A DNA stretch of 37,775 nucleotides from a virus. Below, piece by piece: positions 20,253-28,441 of this stretch (position 1 is its first letter; each line of letters begins with the position of its first letter). A program made the translations under genes and the position numbers. The notes under the pieces are model-generated. The model had not been told where the DNA came from. It ran no database searches and worked only from the letters and a program-made list of their open reading frames with translations. The stretch spans positions 1-37,775 of the IMG/VR virus record IMGVR_UViG_3300044952_000207, one strand, 5' to 3'.

Positions 20253-20915
20253 TCAAAACTTGCGCTCGATACGGCGTTGGTTCGGGTGCGTGAAGTCGTG
20301 CTTCGGGCTGTCTGAAATGTGAACCCAACTCTTGCGAAGTGCGGATGCAAGAATGCTTGTGCTTGTGTTGATCGTAACCACCTCTTGCGCGTCTCGAATA
20401 TACGCGCACATATATTCTATGCTTTCAAACTCAGCCATTCCGTGAGCGGCCTTCCCCGCGCAAAGCACGGGCCTGCCGTTGGCTACTTGGTGCGCGACGG
20501 TGATAACATCCCGAACGTCGATCTTTTTATCTTGCGAGTATCCGGTCGGAAAACAAAGAACCCAAGACCTAAGTTCGGGCGGCGTCACTATTGCGGGAGA
20601 GTTGAGCACTATCTGGCGGTCGATATCTTTTCCTTCGGGAAATAGTCCGTAGACATAGTCAGTCCAGCTCAACGGACTCGCACAAAAGTCTTCGTGCAAG
20701 TCCGGCCATATTTGCAAGTTAATGATGCGATGAAAGCCGCTGTGATCGTTCTGCGGATAGAGCGGCTTGCAGTAGTCCACCATCTCGAAAAGGCCGTGAT
20801 ACTCCGGCAAACATTCAAGCATTACATCGTGTCCTTGATCTGCGAAGTGCTTCGCTATCGGCAAGCACCGCGCAATGTCTCCGAGTCGCAAATGGTAAAC
20901 AATTAGGATGTTCAA
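20253..20915 (-). CDS. GT9-like (heptosyltransferase-type) glycosyltransferase
   Basis: About 220 residues if started at the TTG at 20915, which overlaps the previous stop (TTGA) and puts the Rossmann strand at the N-terminus: NILIVYHLRLGDIARCLPIA. The LGD-x-x-x-CLP pattern is the GT9/ADP-heptose transferase entry motif. The C-terminal part ends TINTSTSILASALRKSWVHI, the sugar-nucleotide-binding region. ATG starts at 21014 or inside the overlap are possible. Last gene of a four-gene carbohydrate island; it could glycosylate the virion or mimic an LPS step. Start uncertain, family fairly likely. Confidence 0.65.
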   Translation of the reverse strand: MNILIVYHLRLGDIARCLPIAKHFADQGHDVMLECLPEYHGLFEMVDYCKPLYPQNDHSGFHRIINLQIWPDLHEDFCASPLSWTDYVYGLFPEGKDIDRQIVLNSPAIVTPPELRSWVLCFPTGYSQDKKIDVRDVITVAHQVANGRPVLCAGKAAHGMAEFESIEYMCAYIRDAQEVVTINTSTSILASALRKSWVHISDSPKHDFTHPNQRRIERKF

Positions 20916-21496
20916 AACGTGTAATATTGCTCTCGCGTTTTCCCTGCCACCCATCCATGAAACCCGAATGAGCGATCCGGCCCTGCCGTGTTTTCGTGAA
21001 TGTAATGCTCCCAAGAGAACGCCGCTGCTACACTTACCGGCGCATATTTGATGCCGTTATCTCGAAAGCCTTGCTCCATTGTGCGGCACAAGAAAACATC
21101 CCCTGCCTCTCCCTTCCAAAGTGCCTCAGCCTTTGCCGCCATTTGCAGAAATTTCATGCTCTGGAGCGTGAATCCGGTATTGCCGACGCGATGCCCGACG
21201 TTCCAACACGCAGGCCAAGGCGCTCCTATCAGGTCGTATTCAAGCCATGAATCATCCCACAAGTGCGGGTTTGCAATGAACCCGTCGTGCGTGCAGATGA
21301 GCGCGTGGGAAGTGTCGAAATAGTCGGCAAAGCGCCCTAATTCCCAGTGCATCGCTTGCTGGTATGTGCAATCTTCGGCGATATAAACGGCGTCACCGAA
21401 TCCACCCAAGCCGCAAAGGTGATTAAATAGTTTTCCGCTTTGTTCGTGTCTTGACCTTAGACCTTCAAATAAGATGAGAGTGACATCCTTATTCAT
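20912..21496 (-). CDS. DUF5672-family glycosyltransferase-like protein
   Basis: 194 residues. Hallmarks of DUF5672: CTHDGFIANPHLWDDSWL, then EYDLIGAPWPA, VGNTGFTLQSMKFL, and a late FSWEHYIHE with FGFHGW. The family resembles GT-A glycosyltransferases and is common in surface-polysaccharide clusters. Overlaps its upstream neighbour by 8 bases and the GT9-like gene by 4, so the set is one coupled unit. The sugar and acceptor are unknown. Confidence 0.8.
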   Translation of the reverse strand: MNKDVTLILFEGLRSRHEQSGKLFNHLCGLGGFGDAVYIAEDCTYQQAMHWELGRFADYFDTSHALICTHDGFIANPHLWDDSWLEYDLIGAPWPACWNVGHRVGNTGFTLQSMKFLQMAAKAEALWKGEAGDVFLCRTMEQGFRDNGIKYAPVSVAAAFSWEHYIHENTAGPDRSFGFHGWVAGKTREQYYTF

Positions 21497-21794
21497 TGCT
21501 CAAATTCCTTAGTTCTCGATTTTCAAATGTTAAGCGCAAAACTTCATCTTGCGAATCTCGCAAACTTTGCCAAACAGCACTTAATTTCTCCAGCGCCTCG
21601 TCACGCTCTCTACGCAGAACACAGACAGGTCTTTGGCATTCGTTGTGGCAGGAATGAATTGCAGTAACATCTAAGTTGTTCAACTTCCTTCTCGCCTCGT
21701 CGCGCTCGCGCTCCAGTTGCTGCGCCCACTCGGTCGGCGCGACATGATTGCCTCGCGCTATGTCGTCCGTCTCTGGTGTTGGTCGGTCACTCAT
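21489..21794 (-). CDS. Coiled-coil protein in glycosyltransferase island
   Basis: 101 residues starting MSDRPTPETDDIARGNHVAP, then a long charged coiled coil (EWAQQLERERDEARRKLNNL and DEALEKLSAVWQSLRDSQ). Three cysteines lie in the middle (SCHNECQRPVC), possibly a metal-binding bend between two helices. The opening MSD-P-TPETD is common in small phage coiled-coil proteins. It overlaps the tandem transferase gene by ATGA. A scaffold for the neighbouring enzymes is possible but unproven. Confidence 0.65.
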   Translation of the reverse strand: MSDRPTPETDDIARGNHVAPTEWAQQLERERDEARRKLNNLDVTAIHSCHNECQRPVCVLRRERDEALEKLSAVWQSLRDSQDEVLRLTFENRELRNLSNE

Positions 21795-23464
21795 TTTGCG
21801 TGGAGTTCTTCAAAAATTGCTTTCGCTCTTTCATATTCCGCCGGATCGTTCCCACGCTGATATGTCGCATCGAGCGGACGCTGTTCAAAAAACGGGTGAT
21901 GATGAACGATAGCAATGTCACGAGCATCAACAATCGCCCCATTTTTCGCGGCACGAAAGGTGAAATCTGTGTCGGAATACACGTTTCGGAATCTTGGGTT
22001 GAATAGTCCATGTTGCTCATAATATTTGCGCGTAAGAATCGCCATGCAAAGTAATTCGTCTTTGCGGTATCCATCCGAGATCCGAAGCACCTGCGGCTGC
22101 GAAATGTCAAGACGCTTTTCGATCATCTCATCCCACCCTGGCGGACACTCCCAATCGTCCGAAAGTTGTATAATAATATCCCCCGATGCTTTAGCCGCTC
22201 CGAGGTTCCAAGCTCCGACGGAAAAGCCTTTTCCTTCTTGCGTCACAGATCGGAAGCGCTTTAGAACGTCTGCTGTCTCGTCGTCGTGATCGACTGCAAA
22301 GATATGTTCCACGCGCTCTGGGTGCGTTGCGCGGGAAAGCCATAGCGTCATACATTGCACGGCCTCCACGGGCCTTCCTCGCGTTGCATGAACGAGTGAT
22401 ATCTTAGGCTTGTTCGATCCTGCTAATGTTTCGCGCTCGATCTCTTCGGCGTCTTCGTTGCGTCCGAGCAATCGAAGCACCCAGGCGTAGAGTTGATCTC
22501 CCTTCCAGCCATACCACTCCTTGCGGTGCGTCCATTGTGGAAATTTAGGGGTTGGCACTTCGAGCATTTCTTCTACCACTTTTAACGCATCTTGGTATTT
22601 TTTATCATCAAGCAGAATGCTTGCCTCCAGTCCGTAGGCTTCACGGCGCTTTGGTTCAAGTGCTCGCGCCTTACGTGCAAGGTTGAGCGATGTTTCCCCG
22701 CTCGTAATGTTGGCGCAGTTTAAAAGAATCTCGTAGCGATTTACGCCGTCGAGATCGCTCAAGGCTAAGGCTTCGGAGCCGTATTTCGCGGCGAGTTCCT
22801 TGTTGCCGGCGATGAAGTTCTCATAGTGTAGGTAAAACTTGAAGTGCGACGTCATGCGGTCTTGGTGCATTAGAATCCTGCGGTTGCGCTCGCTGCTGTT
22901 GCGATGACCGAGCGGCGGCTTGTGCGTGATCTCCAAGTCGCGGCGCATATACACTTGAACGTCTTTCGTAGGCTGCGCGTTTTCGTGAACGGGGCGATGC
23001 CACCACGCTGTTTTGTAACGAAAGAAACGCTCGCGTGGTGCGCGTTTGCCTTGTTCGGGAATGACGTAGTCGGTCAATATCCAGTCCTGTTCTGGTGGGC
23101 ATTCTTCAAGCGCGGCCAACGTAGGAGCGACCATTGCCGGTTCAATAATGTCATCGCAGTCAGCCCACATTACCCACCCTTCTTTTCCAGCCAGCTCGTA
23201 GGCTTTCGCAAACGCCTTGTTCCTGGCTTCGCCGAAATTGTCGAGATGCTCCCAGTCTGCCACAAGCGGAGAATTGAGATATTCGTCAACGTGACATCCA
23301 AGTTCTTTTGCGATCTCTAACGTGCGATCCGGTGTGAGTGCTCCGATCGCGCGAACGATAACGATCTCGTCGCATATCTGTTGGAGTGACTTAACGCATC
23401 GAGCTATGCGCGGTTCTTCGTTGCCGCAGATAAGCCCTGCGACTAGCTTCGTTTTTTGTTTCAT
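21791..23464 (-). CDS. Tandem glycosyltransferase (two GT2-type domains with helical linker)
   Basis: 557 residues from the ATG at 23464, preceded by AAGAG; an ATG at 23506 lies in the upstream terminator. First domain (about 5-240): KLVAGLICGNEEPRIARCVK nucleotide-binding start and WADCDDII metal site (about 100-107). Middle (about 250-360): TPR-like helical pairs (LNLARKARALEPKRREA). Second domain (about 370-557): KISLVHATRGRPVEAVQC, VGAWNLGAAKASGD and LSDDWECPPGW. Both look like GT-A fold, family 2. As first gene after the capsid terminator it likely glycosylates a virion or host-surface acceptor; which one is unknown. Confidence 0.8.
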   Translation of the reverse strand: MKQKTKLVAGLICGNEEPRIARCVKSLQQICDEIVIVRAIGALTPDRTLEIAKELGCHVDEYLNSPLVADWEHLDNFGEARNKAFAKAYELAGKEGWVMWADCDDIIEPAMVAPTLAALEECPPEQDWILTDYVIPEQGKRAPRERFFRYKTAWWHRPVHENAQPTKDVQVYMRRDLEITHKPPLGHRNSSERNRRILMHQDRMTSHFKFYLHYENFIAGNKELAAKYGSEALALSDLDGVNRYEILLNCANITSGETSLNLARKARALEPKRREAYGLEASILLDDKKYQDALKVVEEMLEVPTPKFPQWTHRKEWYGWKGDQLYAWVLRLLGRNEDAEEIERETLAGSNKPKISLVHATRGRPVEAVQCMTLWLSRATHPERVEHIFAVDHDDETADVLKRFRSVTQEGKGFSVGAWNLGAAKASGDIIIQLSDDWECPPGWDEMIEKRLDISQPQVLRISDGYRKDELLCMAILTRKYYEQHGLFNPRFRNVYSDTDFTFRAAKNGAIVDARDIAIVHHHPFFEQRPLDATYQRGNDPAEYERAKAIFEELHAK

Positions 23465-23489
23465 GTTTACTCTTGAAGTATATGTCAAC

Positions 23490-23525
23490 AAAAACAAAAA
23501 AGCCACCCCTTTCGAGGTGGCTTTT
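23490..23525 (-). terminator. Rho-independent terminator after the major capsid gene
   Basis: On the minus strand AGCCACC (23522-23516) pairs with GGTGGCT (23507-23501), extended by A/T pairs, followed by TTTTTGTTTTTG. It lies 25 bases after the capsid stop. The reverse strand also ends in four T, so weak bidirectional action is possible. Confidence 0.85.
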
Positions 23526-23548
23526 CCGATGCTTACTTGCGGGGAATC

Positions 23549-24502
23549 TTACACGTATCCGGTTGTGATGCGGATGATGCTGGAGCCGTCGATGACTTTC
23601 TCAGCCGAGTTCTGACGAACGCGGAGAACGTCAGCGCGGCGAGCTTCGTCACGATAGGTTTCGGAAACGAAAGGCACGGGACTATCAGCAGCCCATACGA
23701 TCGTGCGACCGAATCCACCACCTGAGAACTCTCCACCAACCGTGTTGGCAAGGGCCATATAGGTGTTGCTCCAGATGAACCCACCAGCATAGGTCTGACC
23801 CTTAGCGGCGGTGTTTTTTGGTGCGCGGCCAACGAGAACGCGGTCAACTCCGACAGCGGCGGCAACTTCGCCTTCGCTAAGGAGACGGCTTTGATCGGAA
23901 GGAACAATGCCGAAGAACTGATTCTGCACTTTAGCCGAGCGGCGGATGCGCTCGAACAAAGGCATTGACATGATCAAGGTGTTAGCAAGAACGCCGTATT
24001 TGGCGAGTTCGAGCTTTGCTTGAGCCACGTCACCGGGAACGTCGAATGATGTGATGTTCGCGTCGCTGTAGGCTGCGCTGGCGCTGATCGCTGTCAGTCC
24101 GTTGGCGGCGAATGCTGCGGAAGCAACGCGGGCCTCGTGGGAGACTTGGATCTGGCGGAGCAACATCGCGGCGATGTTCACCTCGGTGTCGAAAAATCTG
24201 TCGAGATCGCGGCGGTTGCTGTCAGGAAGAACCTCTTCAAGACCGTATTCGATAGCGTCGAACGAGTCGCTCGTGAACCGGCGGCTTGTGCGGGGATATC
24301 CAGCACCAGCGGCGATCTTGAGAACGTCGTCGTTGAGGGCTTCGGAGTCGCCGAGGTTCAATTTCAGATATGCGCCGGAGCGAACGTCTGAGGAGAACAC
24401 GGGCATTACTTCTGTGCCGATGAACAAATTGTTTTTGTTGGAAAGACCTTCAAAAACGGCCTGCGCAATATCAGCGCGGATGGTTGTGTATGAGAGTGCC
24501 AT
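23549..24502 (-). CDS. Major capsid protein
   Basis: 317 residues starting MALSYTTIRADIAQAVFEGL. Internal patterns typical of HK97-fold capsid subunits: an N-terminal arm, an E-loop region with SRRFTSDSFDAIEYGLEEVL, the spine helix (FFDTEVNIAAMLLRQIQVSH), and a C-terminal P-domain part (DRVLVGRAPKNTAAK, FGRTIVWAADSPVPF). It follows the protease/scaffold and decoration genes and is closed by a strong terminator, as expected of the most abundant virion protein. There is no SD before the ATG. Call by order, size and pattern. Confidence 0.85.
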   Translation of the reverse strand: MALSYTTIRADIAQAVFEGLSNKNNLFIGTEVMPVFSSDVRSGAYLKLNLGDSEALNDDVLKIAAGAGYPRTSRRFTSDSFDAIEYGLEEVLPDSNRRDLDRFFDTEVNIAAMLLRQIQVSHEARVASAAFAANGLTAISASAAYSDANITSFDVPGDVAQAKLELAKYGVLANTLIMSMPLFERIRRSAKVQNQFFGIVPSDQSRLLSEGEVAAAVGVDRVLVGRAPKNTAAKGQTYAGGFIWSNTYMALANTVGGEFSGGGFGRTIVWAADSPVPFVSETYRDEARRADVLRVRQNSAEKVIDGSSIIRITTGYV

Positions 24503-24514
24503 AGTAGTGTTAAA

Positions 24515-24874
24515 TTATTGGTTAAACTTAGGAACGTATTCGACGACGTCGCCAGCAACGCCGCTGTTGATCGCAACTCCAAGAGTAACGGTCGAAGCGT
24601 TGGCGTATGTGCCGAGGATCAGACCGCTGGTCACCGCAAAAACGGTGTTACCGGCTGTCACAATCGCGGACACGATGCCGAACTGGGAAGGGAAGAAAAG
24701 TTTGACAGCGCCTTGAGCACCAGCGGCGACGTCATTCTGGACGACTCCGATAGCATTTGCGCCGGTTGATGCTGCTTGCGCAGCGTTTGCGCCCGATATG
24801 TTGACGAGCGTGTTCGCGGTGATCGCGGATGCGAAGCTAAAGCTCCGAATGCCGTTGTCGTTTTGTGTTGCCAT
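24515..24874 (-). CDS. Capsid decoration-like protein
   Basis: 119 residues, Ala/Gly/Val-rich and beta (ITANTLVNISGANAAQAAST, GANAIGVVQNDVAAGAQGAV), like DUF2190/capsid stabilising proteins encoded just before the capsid gene in many phages. A compact beta-tulip or barrel is likely. It would bind outside the capsid at three-fold sites. No SD. Role inferred from composition and place. Confidence 0.65.
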   Translation of the reverse strand: MATQNDNGIRSFSFASAITANTLVNISGANAAQAASTGANAIGVVQNDVAAGAQGAVKLFFPSQFGIVSAIVTAGNTVFAVTSGLILGTYANASTVTLGVAINSGVAGDVVEYVPKFNQ

Positions 24875-24887
24875 AAATTAGTTGGGA

Positions 24888-25745
24888 TTAAAAGTTGAGT
24901 TGGTTGTTGTCGCGGGCTTCGATGTAGGCTTCGCGGTGGTTGCGCATTGCGAAACGGATAGCTTCGGTGCGGCTTCCGAGTTCCTCGGTTTTCTGGGTGA
25001 TGATCGCTTTCAAGTCGAATTTCTCTTCGGCTTTCTCTTCTGCGACTACCGAAGCCTTAACTGGGGTGGCTCCGAAATTGCTGATGATCGTGTCGAGCTT
25101 GGCTTCGAGTTTGGAAATTGCGCTGAGTTCAGCGGCCATCTCTTCCTTCATAGGCTCGGCTGCTGGCTCTTCGGCTGGCATTTCCATTTTGTTCTTGTAG
25201 TCGCCGAAGGCGGTTTCAAGAGCGGCGAGACGAGAAACGATGTCGGCGATGCTGACCTCGTCCTCCTTTGGTTCGATTTCAATTGTTGCGTCTTCCATTT
25301 GTTTGAAAAATTTGTCAACTTGCTTTGCCGTAAAACTGAAAAGCCCGGTCGCATTTGCAGCGGGTGTTTGCACGAGATCGGCGCTGTAGAGTTCGGTGCA
25401 ACTTGCGAAGTCCATTCCATCCACTTCGCGGATCGGCCCGCTAAAAGCGATACTGATACCGAATGTGTCTGGGAGTTTGCTTGAAATCTCCAAGACGTAA
25501 TCACGCATAGGCGATGTTTGCAGAAGGTTGAGATCGCCCAAGAGTTGCGATCCGACGATGCGAAAATTGTTTACGAAGCCAACGATATCTTTAATGCCTG
25601 CGCCGTGATCGAGGTTGACCTTCACGCCGCCCTTGTATGACTCCGCGCATTCTTTGACTTCCATCAAAGTCTGCTCGTCAACGTATAGCCCGTGGCCTTT
25701 TGCTTCGCCGATTGAAATTATTGAGACACCTTCGATGACATCCAT
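24888..25745 (-). CDS. Prohead maturation protease fused to scaffold domain
   Basis: 285 residues. Residues 1-150 show a herpes/HK97-type assemblin pattern: HGLYVDEQTL, VNLDHGAG with His47, FRIVGSQLLGDL, PDTFGISIAFSG with Ser98, and CTELYSADLVQTPAANATG. Residues about 150-285 are acidic and coiled-coil (KQMEDATIEIEPKEDE, EEKAEEKFDLKAIITQ), a scaffold that templates the shell and is then cut away. The order protease-scaffold, decoration, capsid is standard. Confidence 0.8.
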   Translation of the reverse strand: MDVIEGVSIISIGEAKGHGLYVDEQTLMEVKECAESYKGGVKVNLDHGAGIKDIVGFVNNFRIVGSQLLGDLNLLQTSPMRDYVLEISSKLPDTFGISIAFSGPIREVDGMDFASCTELYSADLVQTPAANATGLFSFTAKQVDKFFKQMEDATIEIEPKEDEVSIADIVSRLAALETAFGDYKNKMEMPAEEPAAEPMKEEMAAELSAISKLEAKLDTIISNFGATPVKASVVAEEKAEEKFDLKAIITQKTEELGSRTEAIRFAMRNHREAYIEARDNNQLNF

Positions 25746-25760
25746 GCGAGGGCGCGGATG

Positions 25761-26204
25761 TCAAATGCTGTCCATCAATTCCATCGCGGCTTGTGCCATC
25801 AAATAAACTTCAAGTTCGTTCTCTTCTTCGCACCCGACAACGTCGAACGTGGACGAAATTGAGATGCCTGCGCGACCCGTGCCGGTATGGTTGCGGTTGC
25901 CTTTTGCCGTCGTGCTTGCGCTGATCGAAAGCGAAGCGTCGGACGTGCGAGAATTAAACGCGCTACCTGTTACATTTATCCGCGTTCCTGCGCTTATATC
26001 GACGCTGCCGACCGAATATCGGAGTCGGTTGCCAAGAGCGTAGAGTGTAACCCTTCGCTCGTCTCGCCGTCCGCCACCGCCAGGAAGATCGGTCGGCGCA
26101 ATAGGCGGCGCGACTGGGATAAATAGCAAGCCCTGCACGCCGATTGAAAGCGGCGTCGGGCTTGGCAATAAGCCCTGCGTTGCGATTAGCAGGGAAGCGA
26201 TCAT
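25761..26204 (-). CDS. Hypothetical head-region protein
   Basis: 147 residues with a hydrophobic, Pro-rich N-terminus (MIASLLIATQGLLPSPTPLS, then FIPVAPPIAPTDLPGGGGRR) and a Ser/Thr-rich beta domain (GTRINVTGSAFNSRTSD). The first 15 residues could act as a signal or membrane anchor, but the proline repeat also fits a virion linker. It ends in an acidic helix (EEENELEVYLMAQAAMELM). Lies between appendage and protease genes. No family recognised. Confidence 0.6.
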   Translation of the reverse strand: MIASLLIATQGLLPSPTPLSIGVQGLLFIPVAPPIAPTDLPGGGGRRDERRVTLYALGNRLRYSVGSVDISAGTRINVTGSAFNSRTSDASLSISASTTAKGNRNHTGTGRAGISISSTFDVVGCEEENELEVYLMAQAAMELMDSI

Positions 26205-26207
26205 GCG

Positions 26208-27740
26208 TTAGACTCGCGTGACTATCGTGCTTGTGGTTCCGTCGCCGGTGATCGCTTGCGTGATCGCTCCCGCCGAGCGTAGCGTTGGCGTGACCGTGAG
26301 CGCGTTTGCTATGTCGAGTCCGTGGATCGCGTGAACCTCGGTGATCTCGGTGAGTTCTGGCGTAAGTTCCGTCCGCATCGCGCCTGTGAAAAGCGTGACT
26401 GCGCTTGTCGCGAAGGCCACCGACTCGATGACGGCGGCTTGAAATTGGTGAACATTTGCGGCTGCGTAGTTTTGCGCGTTTAGTTGCAATTCGTTGTTTG
26501 CGTTGGTCGATCGCACGACCCTGCCGCCGTAGGTTCCCGCTGTCGTGTGGCTGGACATCAATTCATCCCAAACTGCGTTTGCATTTGTTACGGCTGTCGG
26601 TATTGCGGCGAGTTGCGTGTCGAGGTTGGCTGTGGAAAGTCCCATTGCTGCGCGGACATCAGCGGCGGTGAGCGTTGCTGTGCCTGTTGTGTTGTCGGTT
26701 GGGACGCCGAATGCAACTGATCCTGCTGCGGGAATATATGCAACGCCCGTCAATGCTCCGCTTGCGTAGACGGTGCCAAAACGAACGTCCGTTATAGCAG
26801 GCATTTCGCCTTGAGTTGCATCAACAAGGGTCTTCGATCCTACGGTGTCGCAGTAGTTAAATATGGCAACATTGCTCGTAAGTTTTTTTAAACGTATTCC
26901 TGCCCCGCTTGTTGGCGACATTCCCAATGTGCCATATTCCAACTCCTCAACGCCCACAACTCCAAGTGCAGAATTTGCAACTCCAACGGCTGCGGCAAGT
27001 CCAACCGACCCCGGCCCGTAGCCATTGCCTATTGCGCGAGTGACAATGATAGTGCCCGTTGAGGTATTAATAACGCCAGCCCCAACCCCACCAGTTGTTG
27101 ATCCTTTTGCTTGGCCTACAATATTTATAGTGCCATTCGCTGTGTTACTTATAGCTGGCCCCTGCCCACCTACGCAGTTCCCAATTACATTTATTGTCCC
27201 AGCGGAGGGGTTTTGTATTGCTAAACCTAAAGGCCCAACCCCACCAGTTGCATTGCCAGTAAAATTTATTGTCCCAGCGGAGTTTGCCAGATTTAACACC
27301 CCGCCAGCAACACCTGTTACGCGAGCATCGCCGGTTATGTTGCCAGTAAAATTTAATATCCCTGTTCCAGTATGGTTAATTGCTATTTGCCCTCCCGATG
27401 CATTAACAGAGCTTGCATTTCCAACTATTGAAGCGGAATTAGGGGTTGCCCCCGCATATGCAACAACGGTTGCCCCACCGGTCACATTTGCCTGAGTTAC
27501 ATTTGCTGTTAATGTAACGCCATTGGAAAGCGTGAATGTTCCTCCTGCTGTTGCTCCGCCCGTTGTATCATTGCGAACCTCAAGGCATGTTGCCGAGACC
27601 GTAACAGCAACAACGCGGTTGTTTGAAACTGCCGTATCGCCAGCAATAGGCGGGCCAAACCCAGCGACTCCCGCTGGAGTCGTTGACCATGTGGCGGTCG
27701 CGTTAAAATTCCCTGCGGCTACAGCGTAATAAGTCGCCAT
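26208..27740 (-). CDS. Beta-rich head-fibre/appendage-like protein
   Basis: 510 residues starting MATYYAVAAGNFNATATWST. Residues 1-240 are Gly/Asn/Thr-rich with repeating short strands (GTINFTGNATGGVG, GTINVIGNCVGGQG, GTINIVGQAKGSTT), spaced about 18-24 residues apart, the look of a beta-solenoid. Residues 330-510 are helical/neutral (ADVRAAMGLSTANLDTQLAA). This combination is common in phage fibres and head appendages. It is encoded between portal and protease, so a head fibre is more likely than a tail fibre. The repeat region is more AT-rich than the ends. Confidence 0.65.
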   Translation of the reverse strand: MATYYAVAAGNFNATATWSTTPAGVAGFGPPIAGDTAVSNNRVVAVTVSATCLEVRNDTTGGATAGGTFTLSNGVTLTANVTQANVTGGATVVAYAGATPNSASIVGNASSVNASGGQIAINHTGTGILNFTGNITGDARVTGVAGGVLNLANSAGTINFTGNATGGVGPLGLAIQNPSAGTINVIGNCVGGQGPAISNTANGTINIVGQAKGSTTGGVGAGVINTSTGTIIVTRAIGNGYGPGSVGLAAAVGVANSALGVVGVEELEYGTLGMSPTSGAGIRLKKLTSNVAIFNYCDTVGSKTLVDATQGEMPAITDVRFGTVYASGALTGVAYIPAAGSVAFGVPTDNTTGTATLTAADVRAAMGLSTANLDTQLAAIPTAVTNANAVWDELMSSHTTAGTYGGRVVRSTNANNELQLNAQNYAAANVHQFQAAVIESVAFATSAVTLFTGAMRTELTPELTEITEVHAIHGLDIANALTVTPTLRSAGAITQAITGDGTTSTIVTRV

Positions 27741-27743
27741 CGT

Positions 27744-28025
27744 TTAAAGCCCCTTCGCGTAAATAAATTCTTGAATGCTTGCGGAAATTTGAGCAACGGC
27801 GGTCTTTGTAGGTTGATCAACATTCTCAACGCTTCCGAGTGCCATCGTGCGTGCGTAGTCGTTCGCAAGAATGACTTCGCCATTCGCGATCCGCGTAGGA
27901 ACTAAGCGCATAGCCACATTCGCGTCTTCGCTTGCGTCTGCATTCACGATGCTGGTGATCGCAAGGTTGATCGTGTAAATATCGTAGGTTTCTCCGTCGA
28001 TAATAATTGGGTTGGTCGGTTTCAT
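27744..28025 (-). CDS. Hypothetical head-region protein
   Basis: 93 residues, starting MKPTNPIIIDGETYDIYTIN. One beta sheet (NVAMRLVPTRIANGEVIL) plus a C-terminal helix (TKTAVAQISASIQEFIYAKG). Paired with the 137-residue gene directly upstream (two-base gap), probably a co-assembling structural pair. No family recognised. Confidence 0.65.
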   Translation of the reverse strand: MKPTNPIIIDGETYDIYTINLAITSIVNADASEDANVAMRLVPTRIANGEVILANDYARTMALGSVENVDQPTKTAVAQISASIQEFIYAKGL

Positions 28026-28027
28026 AT

Positions 28028-28441
28028 TTAAGCTAAAAGAATGAGTGCGTTATTTTCGGTTGGCTTTGGAAATTTTAATTCAAATGCGCCTTCAAAGACA
28101 TGACGCTCGCCGCCTAGGTTTAGAACGCACAAGGTTGCGTTGCCTTTGCTGGCATTGTAGACCATCGCGCCGCCGGTGGAGAATGTTGCATTCTTTAGTT
28201 CAACATCATCGAACGTCATAAAGGCATTCTTGCCGATGCTGCCGGTCTTGAACCCTTTGAGCTTGACGCCTCCGGCTTTGTAACCTTTGCCTTTGATCTC
28301 GCCTTCGGAAACGTAGGCTTTAGTTTGTGGCCCGACCTTGGCCGATGCCGAATAAAATGCGATACGGTAGTCATCTCCAGGTTGGTGAACGCCTGAGATC
28401 AGCGCCCGTTTAGCTTCAAGTGCGATTCCTTGTGTGATCAT
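28028..28441 (-). CDS. Conserved-type phage head-region protein
   Basis: 137 residues beginning MITQGIALEAKRALISGVHQ. Jelly-roll-like beta pattern: DDYRIAFYSASAKVGPQTKA, GKGYKAGGVKLKGFKTG, AMVYNASKGNATLCVLNLGG, ELKFPKPTENNALILLA. This arrangement is common in phage virion genes near portal or appendage genes. ATG follows the portal stop directly (TAA ATG). Structural role likely; precise job unknown. Confidence 0.65.
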   Translation of the reverse strand: MITQGIALEAKRALISGVHQPGDDYRIAFYSASAKVGPQTKAYVSEGEIKGKGYKAGGVKLKGFKTGSIGKNAFMTFDDVELKNATFSTGGAMVYNASKGNATLCVLNLGGERHVFEGAFELKFPKPTENNALILLA

